Origin: DUVT01 sp041675865
GTDB taxonomy: Bacteria; Bacillota_I; Bacilli_A; ML615J-28; CAG-698
Length of the DNA stretch: 7,336 bases
NCBI GenBank assembly: GCA_041675865.1
Contig: JBAYTA010000087.1
Location: forward strand, 1-7,336
Reading direction: 5' to 3'
Position 1 is the stretch's first letter; every line of letters begins with the position of its first letter. The notes beneath the pieces were generated by a model. The model searched no databases. It saw only the letters and a list, made by a program, of their open reading frames with translations, and was not told the DNA's origin. The translations under genes and the position numbers were made by a program. Shown piece after piece: positions 1 through 6,219 of the stretch.

Positions 1-33
1 AAGAAACCTCACAAAACAATATTATATAGTTAA

Positions 34-62
34 ATTATACTATAAATGTTATAAAAAGTCAA
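34..62 (-). promoter_or_regulatory. Sigma-A promoter reading out of the left edge
   Basis: On the minus strand there is a -35 TTGACT (57-62), a 17-nt spacer and a perfect -10 TATAAT (34-39). Transcription would start near position 27 and run leftward off the window. A GAGG-containing stretch close to the edge could be a ribosome binding site for a gene starting just outside. It lies downstream of the mnmE terminator, so the next gene left is probably a separate transcription unit. Confidence 0.75.
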
Positions 63-89
63 TAGTTAATATAATTCCATGATAGAAAC

Positions 90-118
90 AAAAAAGGCTG
101 CTGACTTTGTCAACAACC
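90..118 (-). terminator. Rho-independent terminator of the hydrolase-mnmE operon
   Basis: Read on the minus strand, a 10-bp stem (109-118 with 96-105) with an AAA loop is followed by six T's (95-90). Two of the stem pairs are U-G wobbles in minus-strand RNA but become C-A mismatches in plus-strand RNA, so the hairpin is built for leftward transcription, that is for mnmE. Confidence 0.8.
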
Positions 119-120
119 TG

Positions 121-146
121 AGTGGTGAAAAATTCACCACTTTTTT
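121..146 (+). terminator. Second hairpin, terminator-like on the plus strand
   Basis: A perfect 9-bp stem (AGTGGTGAA, 121-129, with 133-141), an AAA loop and then T's at 141-146 give a textbook terminator for rightward transcription. Its T-tract overlaps the TAA stop codon of mnmE (145-147). No plus-strand gene is visible to its left, so it may block antisense transcription into mnmE, or simply form the first of two hairpins after the mnmE stop codon. Confidence 0.65.
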
Positions 147-1494
147 ATTTACCTAAACAGAATTTTGAAAAAAGTTCATCTAGCAATGCATCTGGATTAT
201 CTTCTCCAATAATTTCACCAAGTGCTTTCCAAGCTAGAGTAAGGTCTATATTTATCATATCAATAACTTGATTTTCCTTTGAAGAAATAAGCGCATGTTC
301 TAAATTATTTCTTGCTTCTTTTAGTTTCGCTATTTGTCTTGCGTTTCCTAAATAAGTTGAATCTATATTAGTTATATTTGATATATTTGTTACTTCTTTT
401 ATTTTGGATTCTAATCTATCAATATCGTTTTGGTTAAATGTGGAAATCAATAGATAATTATCTAATATAGAAAGATCTATTTTTTGATCCAAATCTTGCT
501 TGTTTACAACAATAATTCTTGATTTATTCTTTGTCTTTTCTAAAATTTCTAAGTCTTGTTGATCTAATTCATTGCTATAATCAAAGACTAAGATTATCAA
601 TTCAGCATCATTAATAACTGCTTTTGTTTTTTCTACCCCAATCTTTTCTACAACATCACTTGTTTCTCTAATTCCTGCAGTATCAATTAAGTTTAAGATA
701 ACTCCACCTACACTAAAAATTCCTTCCACAACATCTCTTGTTGTTCCAGCGATATCTGTTACTATAGCTTTATCTTCTCTTAATAATGAGTTAAGAAGCG
801 ATGATTTTCCAACATTTGGTTTACCAATTATAGCTGTTTTGATTCCTTCTTTAATTACTTGTGAAGCTTCACTCTTTTCAATTATATTATTTACTTTAAC
901 TAATAAGTCACTAATAACAGGAATTATTATCTCTGTTGTTATTTGTTCTTCATCTTCATATTCAGGATAATCAATATTAACCTCAATTCTTGCAATACAA
1001 GTTAGGACTTCTGATCTAAACCCTTCAATTAGTTTTTTAATATCTCCCCTTAAGCCAATATTAGCAAGTTTTAAACTACTTTTAGTTCTTGCATCAATTA
1101 TATCACTTACAGCTTCTGCTTGGGTTAAATCAATTCTTCCATTCATATATGCTCTTTTTGTAAACTCACCAGGTTCTGCTAAGCGAGCTCCATTTAAAAG
1201 AAGAAGTTCTAGTATTTTATTCGTGACAAAAATCCCACCATGACAACTTATTTCCACAACATCTTCTCTAGTAAAAGTTTTCGGTGCTCTAAAGACTGTT
1301 AATAGTACCTCATCTATAATTTCGCCTTCATCTACTATATGACCATAGTGGACTGTATGGGATTTTACTTTATTTAAATTTTTACCTTTAAATAATTTAT
1401 TGGCAATTTCTATTGCTTCATTACCGCTCATTCTTACAATAGATAGTGCTCCTTTTCCAAAAGCTGTAGAAATAGCAGCAATTGTATCTAACAT
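145..1494 (-). CDS. mnmE: tRNA modification GTPase MnmE (TrmE)
   Basis: MnmE works with MnmG to put the 5-(carboxymethyl)aminomethyl group on the wobble uridine (U34) of certain tRNAs, using GTP, a folate-derived one-carbon unit and FAD; it is cytosolic. At 449 aa it has the usual length. Residues 1-118 match the folate-binding N-terminal domain. The G domain, set in the helical domain, shows G1 GKPNVGKS (224-231), the G2/K-loop AGTTRD (249-254), G3 DTAG (271-274) and G4 NKQD (331-334). The C-terminus is FCLGK, with the conserved Cys446, where most relatives have FCIGK. The start codon is set by TAGGAG, whose TAG is the stop codon of the upstream hydrolase gene, so translation of the two is probably coupled. 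In many Bacillota mnmE follows jag and precedes mnmG; here jag is separated from it by two accessory genes, and a terminator plus a new promoter follow it. Confidence 0.97.
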   Translation of the reverse strand: MLDTIAAISTAFGKGALSIVRMSGNEAIEIANKLFKGKNLNKVKSHTVHYGHIVDEGEIIDEVLLTVFRAPKTFTREDVVEISCHGGIFVTNKILELLLLNGARLAEPGEFTKRAYMNGRIDLTQAEAVSDIIDARTKSSLKLANIGLRGDIKKLIEGFRSEVLTCIARIEVNIDYPEYEDEEQITTEIIIPVISDLLVKVNNIIEKSEASQVIKEGIKTAIIGKPNVGKSSLLNSLLREDKAIVTDIAGTTRDVVEGIFSVGGVILNLIDTAGIRETSDVVEKIGVEKTKAVINDAELIILVFDYSNELDQQDLEILEKTKNKSRIIVVNKQDLDQKIDLSILDNYLLISTFNQNDIDRLESKIKEVTNISNITNIDSTYLGNARQIAKLKEARNNLEHALISSKENQVIDMINIDLTLAWKALGEIIGEDNPDALLDELFSKFCLGK

Positions 1495-1503
1495 TCGTTT
1501 CTC

Positions 1504-2307
1504 CTATTCTTCATTTTCTAAGAAATAGATATTAAATACGGGTTCACCGTCTTCATATACTATATCTCTTAAGAAAAATATATAAGTATTTTTACTAATA
1601 ATCATATCATTGCCTGTGGTTGCGAAATGATCATAATTTATATTTAAACCAGCATATTTAGCTGATCTACTAACTAAATCTGTACAGTAATATGTATTTG
1701 CTCTATTAAAAATAAAACTGTAATTATAGCCTTTCCCCAATTGTTGGTCTGCATACTCTACCATTTTATCTCTTTGTTCTTCGGTAGTATCTTTAATTCT
1801 TACACCTACAATTACTGGAGTTTCAATATCTTCTATATATCTATACCAATCATTTGTTCCTTCTATAACTACATTCTTCCCTGGAGTTCCAGAATTCCCA
1901 ACAACCTCATACATTCTTGAGCCATCATCAACAGAATTCATCGAGGAGTGTCCCACATAAAAATTACTTGCTAAGAAACCTACTAATGGATCTAAAACAG
2001 GAGTCCCTCGCATTGGATTTCTATTTGTAATAATAACATCTGTTTTAGAGCCAATATTCCTTTTTGAATTAATATCAAAAGTATACCTTGATACATCTTC
2101 ATATTCATATTCTTTACTTACTTTATAATAATGAACATTCTTTTGAATAGGATCCTCTCCAACATAAATCGCTCTTTCTTTAAAGTCTTCAATTTGGTTA
2201 ATTATTATTGCTTTTTCATAATACCCATTTGTAATAAAAATAATTGCTAAACCGATTATTATTAATAGAGTATTTACAAAAATTTTTAATACTTTTTTAT
2301 TTATCAT
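1504..2307 (-). CDS. Membrane-anchored permuted papain-like (YiiX/NlpC-P60 type) hydrolase
   Basis: This is a predicted 267-aa extracytoplasmic thiol hydrolase. A hydrophobic segment at about residues 7-27, after a short basic start, should anchor it with the rest outside. The following pattern fits the circularly permuted papain-like (YiiX/YaeF, NlpC/P60 superfamily) fold: DVIITNRN (90-97), a His in VGHSSM (His120), an acidic residue in MYEVVG (Glu134), and late in the chain a Cys in YYCTDLVSRS (Cys208). In permuted members the His comes before the Cys, as here, so the proposed triad is His120, Glu134 and Cys208. Members of this superfamily cleave amide or ester bonds in peptidoglycan peptides or lipids; the substrate here cannot be read. 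It has its own promoter (2334-2362) and a GGAGA ribosome binding site, and lies 9 nt upstream of mnmE in one operon. The family call is fairly secure, the role is not. Confidence 0.75.
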   Translation of the reverse strand: MINKKVLKIFVNTLLIIIGLAIIFITNGYYEKAIIINQIEDFKERAIYVGEDPIQKNVHYYKVSKEYEYEDVSRYTFDINSKRNIGSKTDVIITNRNPMRGTPVLDPLVGFLASNFYVGHSSMNSVDDGSRMYEVVGNSGTPGKNVVIEGTNDWYRYIEDIETPVIVGVRIKDTTEEQRDKMVEYADQQLGKGYNYSFIFNRANTYYCTDLVSRSAKYAGLNINYDHFATTGNDMIISKNTYIFFLRDIVYEDGEPVFNIYFLENEE

Positions 2308-2333
2308 ATTATTTCTCCAGTTTACTTATGTAT

Positions 2334-2362
2334 ATTATACAAGGATTTGTCTTTTTTTTCAA
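2334..2362 (-). promoter_or_regulatory. Promoter of the hydrolase-mnmE operon
   Basis: On the minus strand, -35 TTGAAA (2357-2362), a 17-nt spacer and -10 TATAAT (2334-2339) predict a start near 2327 and a leader of about 20 nt. A TGGAGA ribosome binding site (2314-2319) precedes the ATG at 2307. Confidence 0.75.
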
Positions 2363-2391
2363 CTTTTTAGAAATTAAAAAATAATTATATC

Positions 2392-2441
2392 TTTATTATA
2401 TTTCCAAACTATGGTATAATTTAATTAATCAGTTTAGGAGG
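2392..2441 (+). promoter_or_regulatory. fic promoter with extended -10 and strong ribosome binding site
   Basis: An extended -10 TGGTATAAT (2412-2420) is preceded, 17 nt upstream, by a weak -35 (TTTATT, 2392-2397). The expected start is near 2427, next to the palindrome TTAATTAA (2421-2428). AGGAGG at 2436-2441 lies 9 nt before the ATG at 2451. The promoter is divergent from that of the hydrolase, with about 29 nt between the two -35 elements, so one bound protein could affect both. Confidence 0.7.
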
Positions 2442-2450
2442 TTCAAAAAT

Positions 2451-3134
2451 ATGAATGACTTGCCGTTAGTAGAGATGCAAGCGCTTGCATCAAAAAAAAT
2501 TAATTTGCATGAATTCCCTATTGAATTTGTTTCAGAATTCATTTACAATTCGCTTTCTTTTGAAACACAAAACCTTACTCTAGAAGAGGTTTCAAAAGTA
2601 GTTCAAGATGAACAGGTTGATCTAGAAGAGAAGAAGGTACTTAAAATTAAAAACTATAAGAACGCATTTATGTTTATAGTTGATTTAGCAAAGAATAAAA
2701 AGGAACTTGATGAAAATACGTTAAAAGACATTCATGAAATGCTTATGAATGAAGTCAATATAGGTGGGTTGTATCGTAATGTAGATATTTCCATTAAAGG
2801 TTCAAACCATACTCCACCAGGACACTTGAAAGTTTATGACCGTATGAAAAAATACTTCGATAAAGTCGAAGAATACAATGATGATGTTTTAGCAAAAGCA
2901 GCATTTAGTTTATTACAATTAGATAAAATCCATCCTTTTTTAGATGGAAATGGTAAACTTGCACGCATGGTTTTAAATTATCATTTATTATATAATGGTC
3001 TTGCACCAGTTGTATTTCCATTTAATGAAAAAGAACATTACTTTAATTGCATCGAGGAATTTAAAGTTAATAAAAATATTGAATGCTTTAAAGAGTATAT
3101 AACAAAACTAGAGAAAGATGCACTTAGCATTTAA
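2451..3134 (+). CDS. Fic domain protein (AMPylase-type), probably self-inhibited
   Basis: Fic proteins usually transfer AMP from ATP to a hydroxyl group of a target protein. The 227-aa product carries the Fic motif HPFLDGNGKLAR (161-172) with catalytic His161. The usual Arg of GNGR is Lys169, while the final Arg172 is kept. The upstream flap region, which positions the target, is visible as GGLYRN (105-110) followed by GSNHTPPG (117-124). Near the N-terminus, SLSFET (34-39) fits the class II inhibitory helix pattern (S/T)xxxE(G/N), with Glu38 as the inhibitory glutamate and Thr in place of Gly/Asn, followed by NLTLEEV, which is typical of this group. That suggests an intramolecular antitoxin, and no separate antitoxin gene is adjacent. 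There is no signal peptide, so it acts in the cytosol. It is the only plus-strand gene here, has its own promoter and ends at a terminator shared with jag. The target is unknown. Confidence 0.92.
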   Translation: MNDLPLVEMQALASKKINLHEFPIEFVSEFIYNSLSFETQNLTLEEVSKVVQDEQVDLEEKKVLKIKNYKNAFMFIVDLAKNKKELDENTLKDIHEMLMNEVNIGGLYRNVDISIKGSNHTPPGHLKVYDRMKKYFDKVEEYNDDVLAKAAFSLLQLDKIHPFLDGNGKLARMVLNYHLLYNGLAPVVFPFNEKEHYFNCIEEFKVNKNIECFKEYITKLEKDALSI

Positions 3135-3136
3135 AG

Positions 3137-3165
3137 AAAATCCCTGAATTTTATCAGGGATTTTT
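3137..3165. terminator. Bidirectional terminator between fic and jag
   Basis: The stem TCCCTGA (3141-3147) pairs with TCAGGGA (3154-3160) around a 6-nt loop. It is flanked by A's on the left and T's on the right, so it yields a hairpin plus U-tract on either strand. It starts 2 nt after the fic stop codon and ends just before the jag stop codon (3167-3169), serving both convergent units. Confidence 0.88.
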
Positions 3166-3166
3166 A

Positions 3167-3805
3167 TTATTCTTTATTACTATTTGAAAAATTTGGTTCA
3201 ATAATTAAAAATCTATTTGGTGCTTCACCTACAGAATAAGTTTTAATATTTTTCCAAGATGATAGCTTATTATGAATAATTTTTCTTTCGTAAGAGTTTA
3301 AGTGATCAAGTTGAATCTTTTGTTTTGTTCTAGATACTTGTTTTGCGAAATTAATAGCCATTGTTTCTAGATTTTTTTCGCGACGTCTCTTATATCCGCC
3401 AACATCAACAAAAACAGTTTTTAATTCTTCACCTTCGTAGTGATTATTCACTACAATATTAACTAAAGTTTGAAGAGCAAGTAAACTTCTAGCGTTTTTA
3501 CCAATTAGATAACCATTTAAATCACCAGCTTCTACGTTGAATTCTACATTATTTCCTCGAACTTTTTTCTCGATGAATCCTTGAATATTATTATTATCTA
3601 GAATCATTTGAATATATTCTTTTCCTCTAGTAATACCATCAGCATCTATAACAGCTTCTACAGATATTTTACCACCAATACCTAAGAATCCTTTTTTCTC
3701 ATTAACTATTGTGAAAGTAAGTTCAGATTCGTTTACTTTAAAATCTTCAACAGCTAATTTTTTAGCTTCTTCTAAAGTCTTAACTTCATATAATTTTCTA
3801 CGCAT
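3167..3805 (-). CDS. jag: Jag/KhpB RNA-binding protein (Jag-N, KH, R3H domains)
   Basis: Jag (SpoIIIJ-associated protein, KhpB) is a cytosolic RNA-binding protein that in other Bacillota works with KhpA and affects cell elongation and division. At 212 aa it has the standard layout: Jag-N at about 1-52 (KGFLGIGG at 38-45 is typical), a KH domain at about 65-140, and an R3H domain at about 145-205 with the R-x3-H motif in YERKIIH (Arg174, His178). The KH GxxG loop reads GKNA (102-105), with Ala replacing the last Gly. The gene lies 10 nt after yidC, and its AAGGAG ribosome binding site overlaps the yidC stop codon, so the two are probably translated together. It is the last gene of the rpmH operon. 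Confidence 0.95.
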   Translation of the reverse strand: MRRKLYEVKTLEEAKKLAVEDFKVNESELTFTIVNEKKGFLGIGGKISVEAVIDADGITRGKEYIQMILDNNNIQGFIEKKVRGNNVEFNVEAGDLNGYLIGKNARSLLALQTLVNIVVNNHYEGEELKTVFVDVGGYKRRREKNLETMAINFAKQVSRTKQKIQLDHLNSYERKIIHNKLSSWKNIKTYSVGEAPNRFLIIEPNFSNSNKE

Positions 3806-3815
3806 ATATTTCTCC

Positions 3816-4727
3816 TTACATCTTTGCCTTTAGTTTTTCCATACGCGATTTACTGCGTTTGTGTCCAATATAACCTTGTAAAGTAGTATAAAGGTTACCA
3901 ACTAACCAATATAGACCTAAAGCCGCTGTACTATTGTAAACAAAAACCATCATCATGATACTCATACCATACATCATAAATTTCATAGTCATTTCAGTTT
4001 GTTTTTGTACATCTGTTGGTTGTGGTTGACGATATGCTGGAACATTTGATTGTTGTTCAGCTTTTGCTTTCTTTTGTCTTTGTTGCATTAAAAATTGGCT
4101 TATAATTTGTGTTATACCAACAACTGCTGCAAGAATGATAACACCCCATGTTTGATAAGTTCCAGCTTCTGTACGTCCTAAAAATAAATCTATTCCTAAG
4201 AATCTAGTACTAAATTCACCAAAATTAAATGTGAATTCTTCGCTTACCGTTAGAGGTATTCTTTGTAGAGTTTCATAGAATGCAATAAAAATCGGAAATT
4301 GAACTAATGGTAGTAGACATCCACCAAAACCAACACCATGTTTCTTATATAGTTGCATCATTTCCATTTGTTTTCTTTGCATTGATTCTTGATCTGTTTT
4401 ACCAGCATATTTAGCTTCTAGTTTTGCTTGTTCTGGACCCATTAATTGCATTTTTAAACTTAAGTCATTTGTTTTTGCATAAATTGGCCAAGCAAGTGTT
4501 CTTACAATTAATGTAGATATAATAATTGCTATTCCATAATATCCAAAACCAATAAACTTACCAGTAGCATACATTAATGCAGCCATTGGCCAAACTAATA
4601 TATCCAATAAGCCTGTCCATCCTTGAATTGGGGTCATATCCTCACGAGATCTGCCACATCCTGATAGAACAAGTAGAAGAACTAAAACAACGACAACAAC
4701 TAAGTATTTTCTAGTTTGTTTTTTCAT
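3816..4727 (-). CDS. yidC: Membrane protein insertase YidC/SpoIIIJ (Oxa1 family), lipoprotein
   Basis: YidC inserts and folds membrane proteins, alone or with SecYEG. The 303-aa protein starts with a lipoprotein signal peptide and the lipobox LSGC (21-24, lipidated Cys24), as in Gram-positive YidC. Five membrane segments follow at about 57-82, 134-153, 193-214, 247-264 and 267-285. Arg76 in the first of them (LIVRTLAWP) matches the conserved Arg of the hydrophilic groove. Residues 85-130 form the charged cytoplasmic loop, and the C-terminus is basic (KRSKSRMEKLKAK), as expected for ribosome contact. Its start lies 17 nt inside the end of rnpA, with AAGGAG (4733-4738) in the rnpA reading frame, so translation is likely coupled. 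No second yidC copy is visible here. Confidence 0.97.
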   Translation of the reverse strand: MKKQTRKYLVVVVVLVLLLVLSGCGRSREDMTPIQGWTGLLDILVWPMAALMYATGKFIGFGYYGIAIIISTLIVRTLAWPIYAKTNDLSLKMQLMGPEQAKLEAKYAGKTDQESMQRKQMEMMQLYKKHGVGFGGCLLPLVQFPIFIAFYETLQRIPLTVSEEFTFNFGEFSTRFLGIDLFLGRTEAGTYQTWGVIILAAVVGITQIISQFLMQQRQKKAKAEQQSNVPAYRQPQPTDVQKQTEMTMKFMMYGMSIMMMVFVYNSTAALGLYWLVGNLYTTLQGYIGHKRSKSRMEKLKAKM

Positions 4728-5058
4728 TTTTACTCCTTAATATCCTTTTAATCAAGTACGCTAATTGTACTTCCTTTTCGGAAAATGTTAAATCACCTAC
4801 ACTTATTTTTGCTACTATTAACATTTTTATGTTTCCTAAACTTTCTAAATGATTCCTAACTATTTCTTTAATAGTTCTTTTTTCATAATTTTTCTTCACA
4901 GCTGTTTTAAATTTTTTAGAAACGGAGATTGCAATCTTAGGTAGCTCTTCGTTAGTTATTTGATAATAAATTGCATAGTATTTATTACCTACACTAAGTT
5001 TCTTTTTCAATAACTTCTCTATTTCATATGTTTTTTTAAGGCTGTATTTTCTATTCAT
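4711..5058 (-). CDS. rnpA: Ribonuclease P protein component RnpA
   Basis: RnpA binds the catalytic RNA of RNase P and helps it recognise and cleave pre-tRNA 5' leaders. The 115-aa length, basic composition, start (MNRKYSLKKTYEIEKLLKK), IAISVSKKF (42-50) and the position between rpmH and yidC all fit. The signature region normally reads close to AVxRNRxKRxxRE; here residues 53-65 read AVKKNYEKRTIKE. The Asn57, Lys60 and Arg61 positions are kept, but the two Args of the RNR core are Lys56 and Tyr58. The ribosome binding site is AGGTGA (5065-5070). The gene overlaps yidC by 17 nt and is separated from rpmH by a hairpin that may reduce its expression. Confidence 0.93.
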   Translation of the reverse strand: MNRKYSLKKTYEIEKLLKKKLSVGNKYYAIYYQITNEELPKIAISVSKKFKTAVKKNYEKRTIKEIVRNHLESLGNIKMLIVAKISVGDLTFSEKEVQLAYLIKRILRSKNEKTN

Positions 5059-5082
5059 TTTATTTCACCTAATAAACAAAAC

Positions 5083-5127
5083 AAAAAGACCACAAAACAA
5101 AAAAATTTTTTTGACTTACAAGTGGTC
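5083..5127 (-). terminator. Attenuator-like hairpin between rpmH and rnpA
   Basis: On the minus strand GACCAC (5127-5122) can pair with GTGGTC (5093-5088), followed directly by TTTTTG. The 28-nt loop contains the perfect palindrome CAAAAAAATTTTTTTG (5098-5113), which can form its own inner helix. This resembles a weak or partial terminator, which would let rpmH be expressed above rnpA-yidC-jag. Confidence 0.5.
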
Positions 5128-5145
5128 CTAGAATTTCGATTTTAT

Positions 5146-5283
5146 TTATGCAGTTAATACTTTTCTACCCTTACGGCGTCTTCGAGCTAAGACGTTTCTT
5201 CCACCAACAGTAGCCATTCTTGCTCTGAAACCGTGAGTCTTACTACGTTTACGCTTATTAGGTTGGAATGTTCTTTTAGACAT
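5146..5283 (-). CDS. rpmH: 50S ribosomal protein L34
   Basis: L34 is a small, highly basic protein of the large ribosomal subunit. The 45-aa product starts MSKRTFQPNKRKRSKTHGF and ends GRKVLTA, a near-consensus L34 of normal length with no visible defect. Translation starts at the ATG ending at 5283, behind AGGAGG (5291-5296, minus strand). It is the first gene of the rpmH-rnpA-yidC-jag operon, driven by a near-consensus promoter at 5323-5351. In Bacillota this gene usually lies next to dnaA and oriC; here two other genes lie in between. Confidence 0.98.
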   Translation of the reverse strand: MSKRTFQPNKRKRSKTHGFRARMATVGGRNVLARRRRKGRKVLTA

Positions 5284-5322
5284 ATTCGCTCCTCCTATTA
5301 ATATATAAAACTATGCTTTACT

Positions 5323-5351
5323 ATTATATTATAAATGACAATTTAAGTCAA
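5323..5351 (-). promoter_or_regulatory. Promoter of the rpmH operon
   Basis: On the minus strand, -35 TTGACT (5346-5351), a 17-nt spacer and -10 TATAAT (5323-5328) predict a start near 5316 and a leader of about 33 nt with an AGGAGG site. It is among the strongest promoters in the window, as expected for a ribosomal protein gene. I see no clear terminator between the lipoprotein stop codon (5381) and this promoter. Confidence 0.85.
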
Positions 5352-5380
5352 GAAAATTATTTAGATATTTTTTAAACATT

Positions 5381-6157
5381 TTAGATAAATAAATCACTTA
5401 GTAGTATTCTTGCTTTAATTTCAACTTTTTCTCCATCGTTATTATATATAGCAAAATTTAAATAAAGATAAAGCATATCCATTTCCTTATATATATAATT
5501 GTTATTAATAGATAATGGGAATTCGTTCTTATTATAACCATAAACACCTAAGAAAGGATAAATTCTTACTTCACTTGAAATAAGATATGTTTGAAAGTCC
5601 AAATGTAAATCTTCATTTGCATTTATTTCAAACTCTAAATTATATTTTTCCTCATCTTCAGTATAATTTATCTTAAGTTCAATTAAATCACTTATAAATT
5701 CATCTTTATATTTAGTTACATCTTTTGCAGATATATTTATAAACTTCTCATAAAAATTATGGTTTTGTTCACCTTCAAGCTCTATAAAAAACTCGCTAAA
5801 ACCATTCCCTCCTATATTTGTATTAAATATAAGTTGATCAACTTGAGGAATACTAACAGGATGCTTTGATTTATAGGTAGTCTCTTCGCCTAGTAAATTA
5901 ACTATATCTAAAGTATAATTTACTTCTTGTAGGTTATTAGTTTTACTCAAAAGATGAATAAACATATTAAATCTTGTTGTTTCTTCCAATTCATCTTCAA
6001 AATTATAAATTAAATTTGTACTAGGTTGGATTACTAAATATGCTGATAATTCTTCATTATTAATAATATGTTCTTTGTTTTTTTCTTCATCAATACAACT
6101 TGATATAAAGAGAAGTAGTACAGTTATTATTAATATATAATATAGTTTTTTATACAT
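5381..6157 (-). CDS. Uncharacterised lipoprotein, paralogous to the upstream gene product
   Basis: I do not recognise a named family. The 258-aa product has a lipoprotein signal peptide: a basic start, a hydrophobic stretch at about 6-18 and the lipobox ISSC with Cys21, so it should be anchored on the outer face of the membrane. The rest is acidic, with alternating hydrophobic residues suggestive of beta strands; no catalytic motif is apparent. Residues from about 138 to the end align with the C-terminal part of the protein encoded at 6220-7161. HLDFQTYLISSE (185-196) corresponds position by position to HINYQSWIVTDD there, YPFLGVYGY (200-208) to LPYIGLYNF, and YNNDGEKVE to YTDGETGEV. The ribosome binding site is weak (AAGAGAAAA) and I see no promoter of its own, so it is probably expressed by read-through from the upstream gene, past a weak hairpin. 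Confidence 0.85.
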   Translation of the reverse strand: MYKKLYYILIITVLLLFISSCIDEEKNKEHIINNEELSAYLVIQPSTNLIYNFEDELEETTRFNMFIHLLSKTNNLQEVNYTLDIVNLLGEETTYKSKHPVSIPQVDQLIFNTNIGGNGFSEFFIELEGEQNHNFYEKFINISAKDVTKYKDEFISDLIELKINYTEDEEKYNLEFEINANEDLHLDFQTYLISSEVRIYPFLGVYGYNKNEFPLSINNNYIYKEMDMLYLYLNFAIYNNDGEKVEIKARILLSDLFI

Positions 6158-6186
6158 AGTTTTCTCTTTTCTTTATTATTTTCAAT

Positions 6187-6211
6187 AAAAGGAGTTATAT
6201 TAAAACTCCTT
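6187..6211 (-). terminator. Hairpin between the two paralogous surface-protein genes
   Basis: An 8-bp stem AAGGAGTT/AACTCCTT (6204-6211 with 6189-6196) with a 7-nt loop begins 8 nt after the stop codon of the 6220-7161 gene. On the minus strand it is followed by TTATTG, a poor U-tract. It may be a weak terminator that leaves less mRNA for the downstream lipoprotein, or a 3'-end stabiliser. Confidence 0.5.
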
Positions 6212-6219
6212 ATTTTCAT

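Noticed and set aside
2451..3134. fic as half of a two-gene toxin-antitoxin system (Doc/Phd or VbhT/VbhA type)
   Set aside because: No small antitoxin gene lies on either side, and the protein carries its own candidate N-terminal inhibitory motif; the neighbours are a hydrolase gene and jag.
5111..5139. Plus-strand promoter starting with TTGACT at 5111-5116 inside the rpmH-rnpA gap
   Set aside because: No -10 element is found at 16-18 nt (TTTCGA is there), and it would drive transcription antisense to rpmH with no plus-strand gene.
5284..5380. Terminator after the 5381-6157 lipoprotein gene
   Set aside because: Only AT-rich sequence without a convincing stem is present before the rpmH promoter, so read-through into the rpmH operon is possible.
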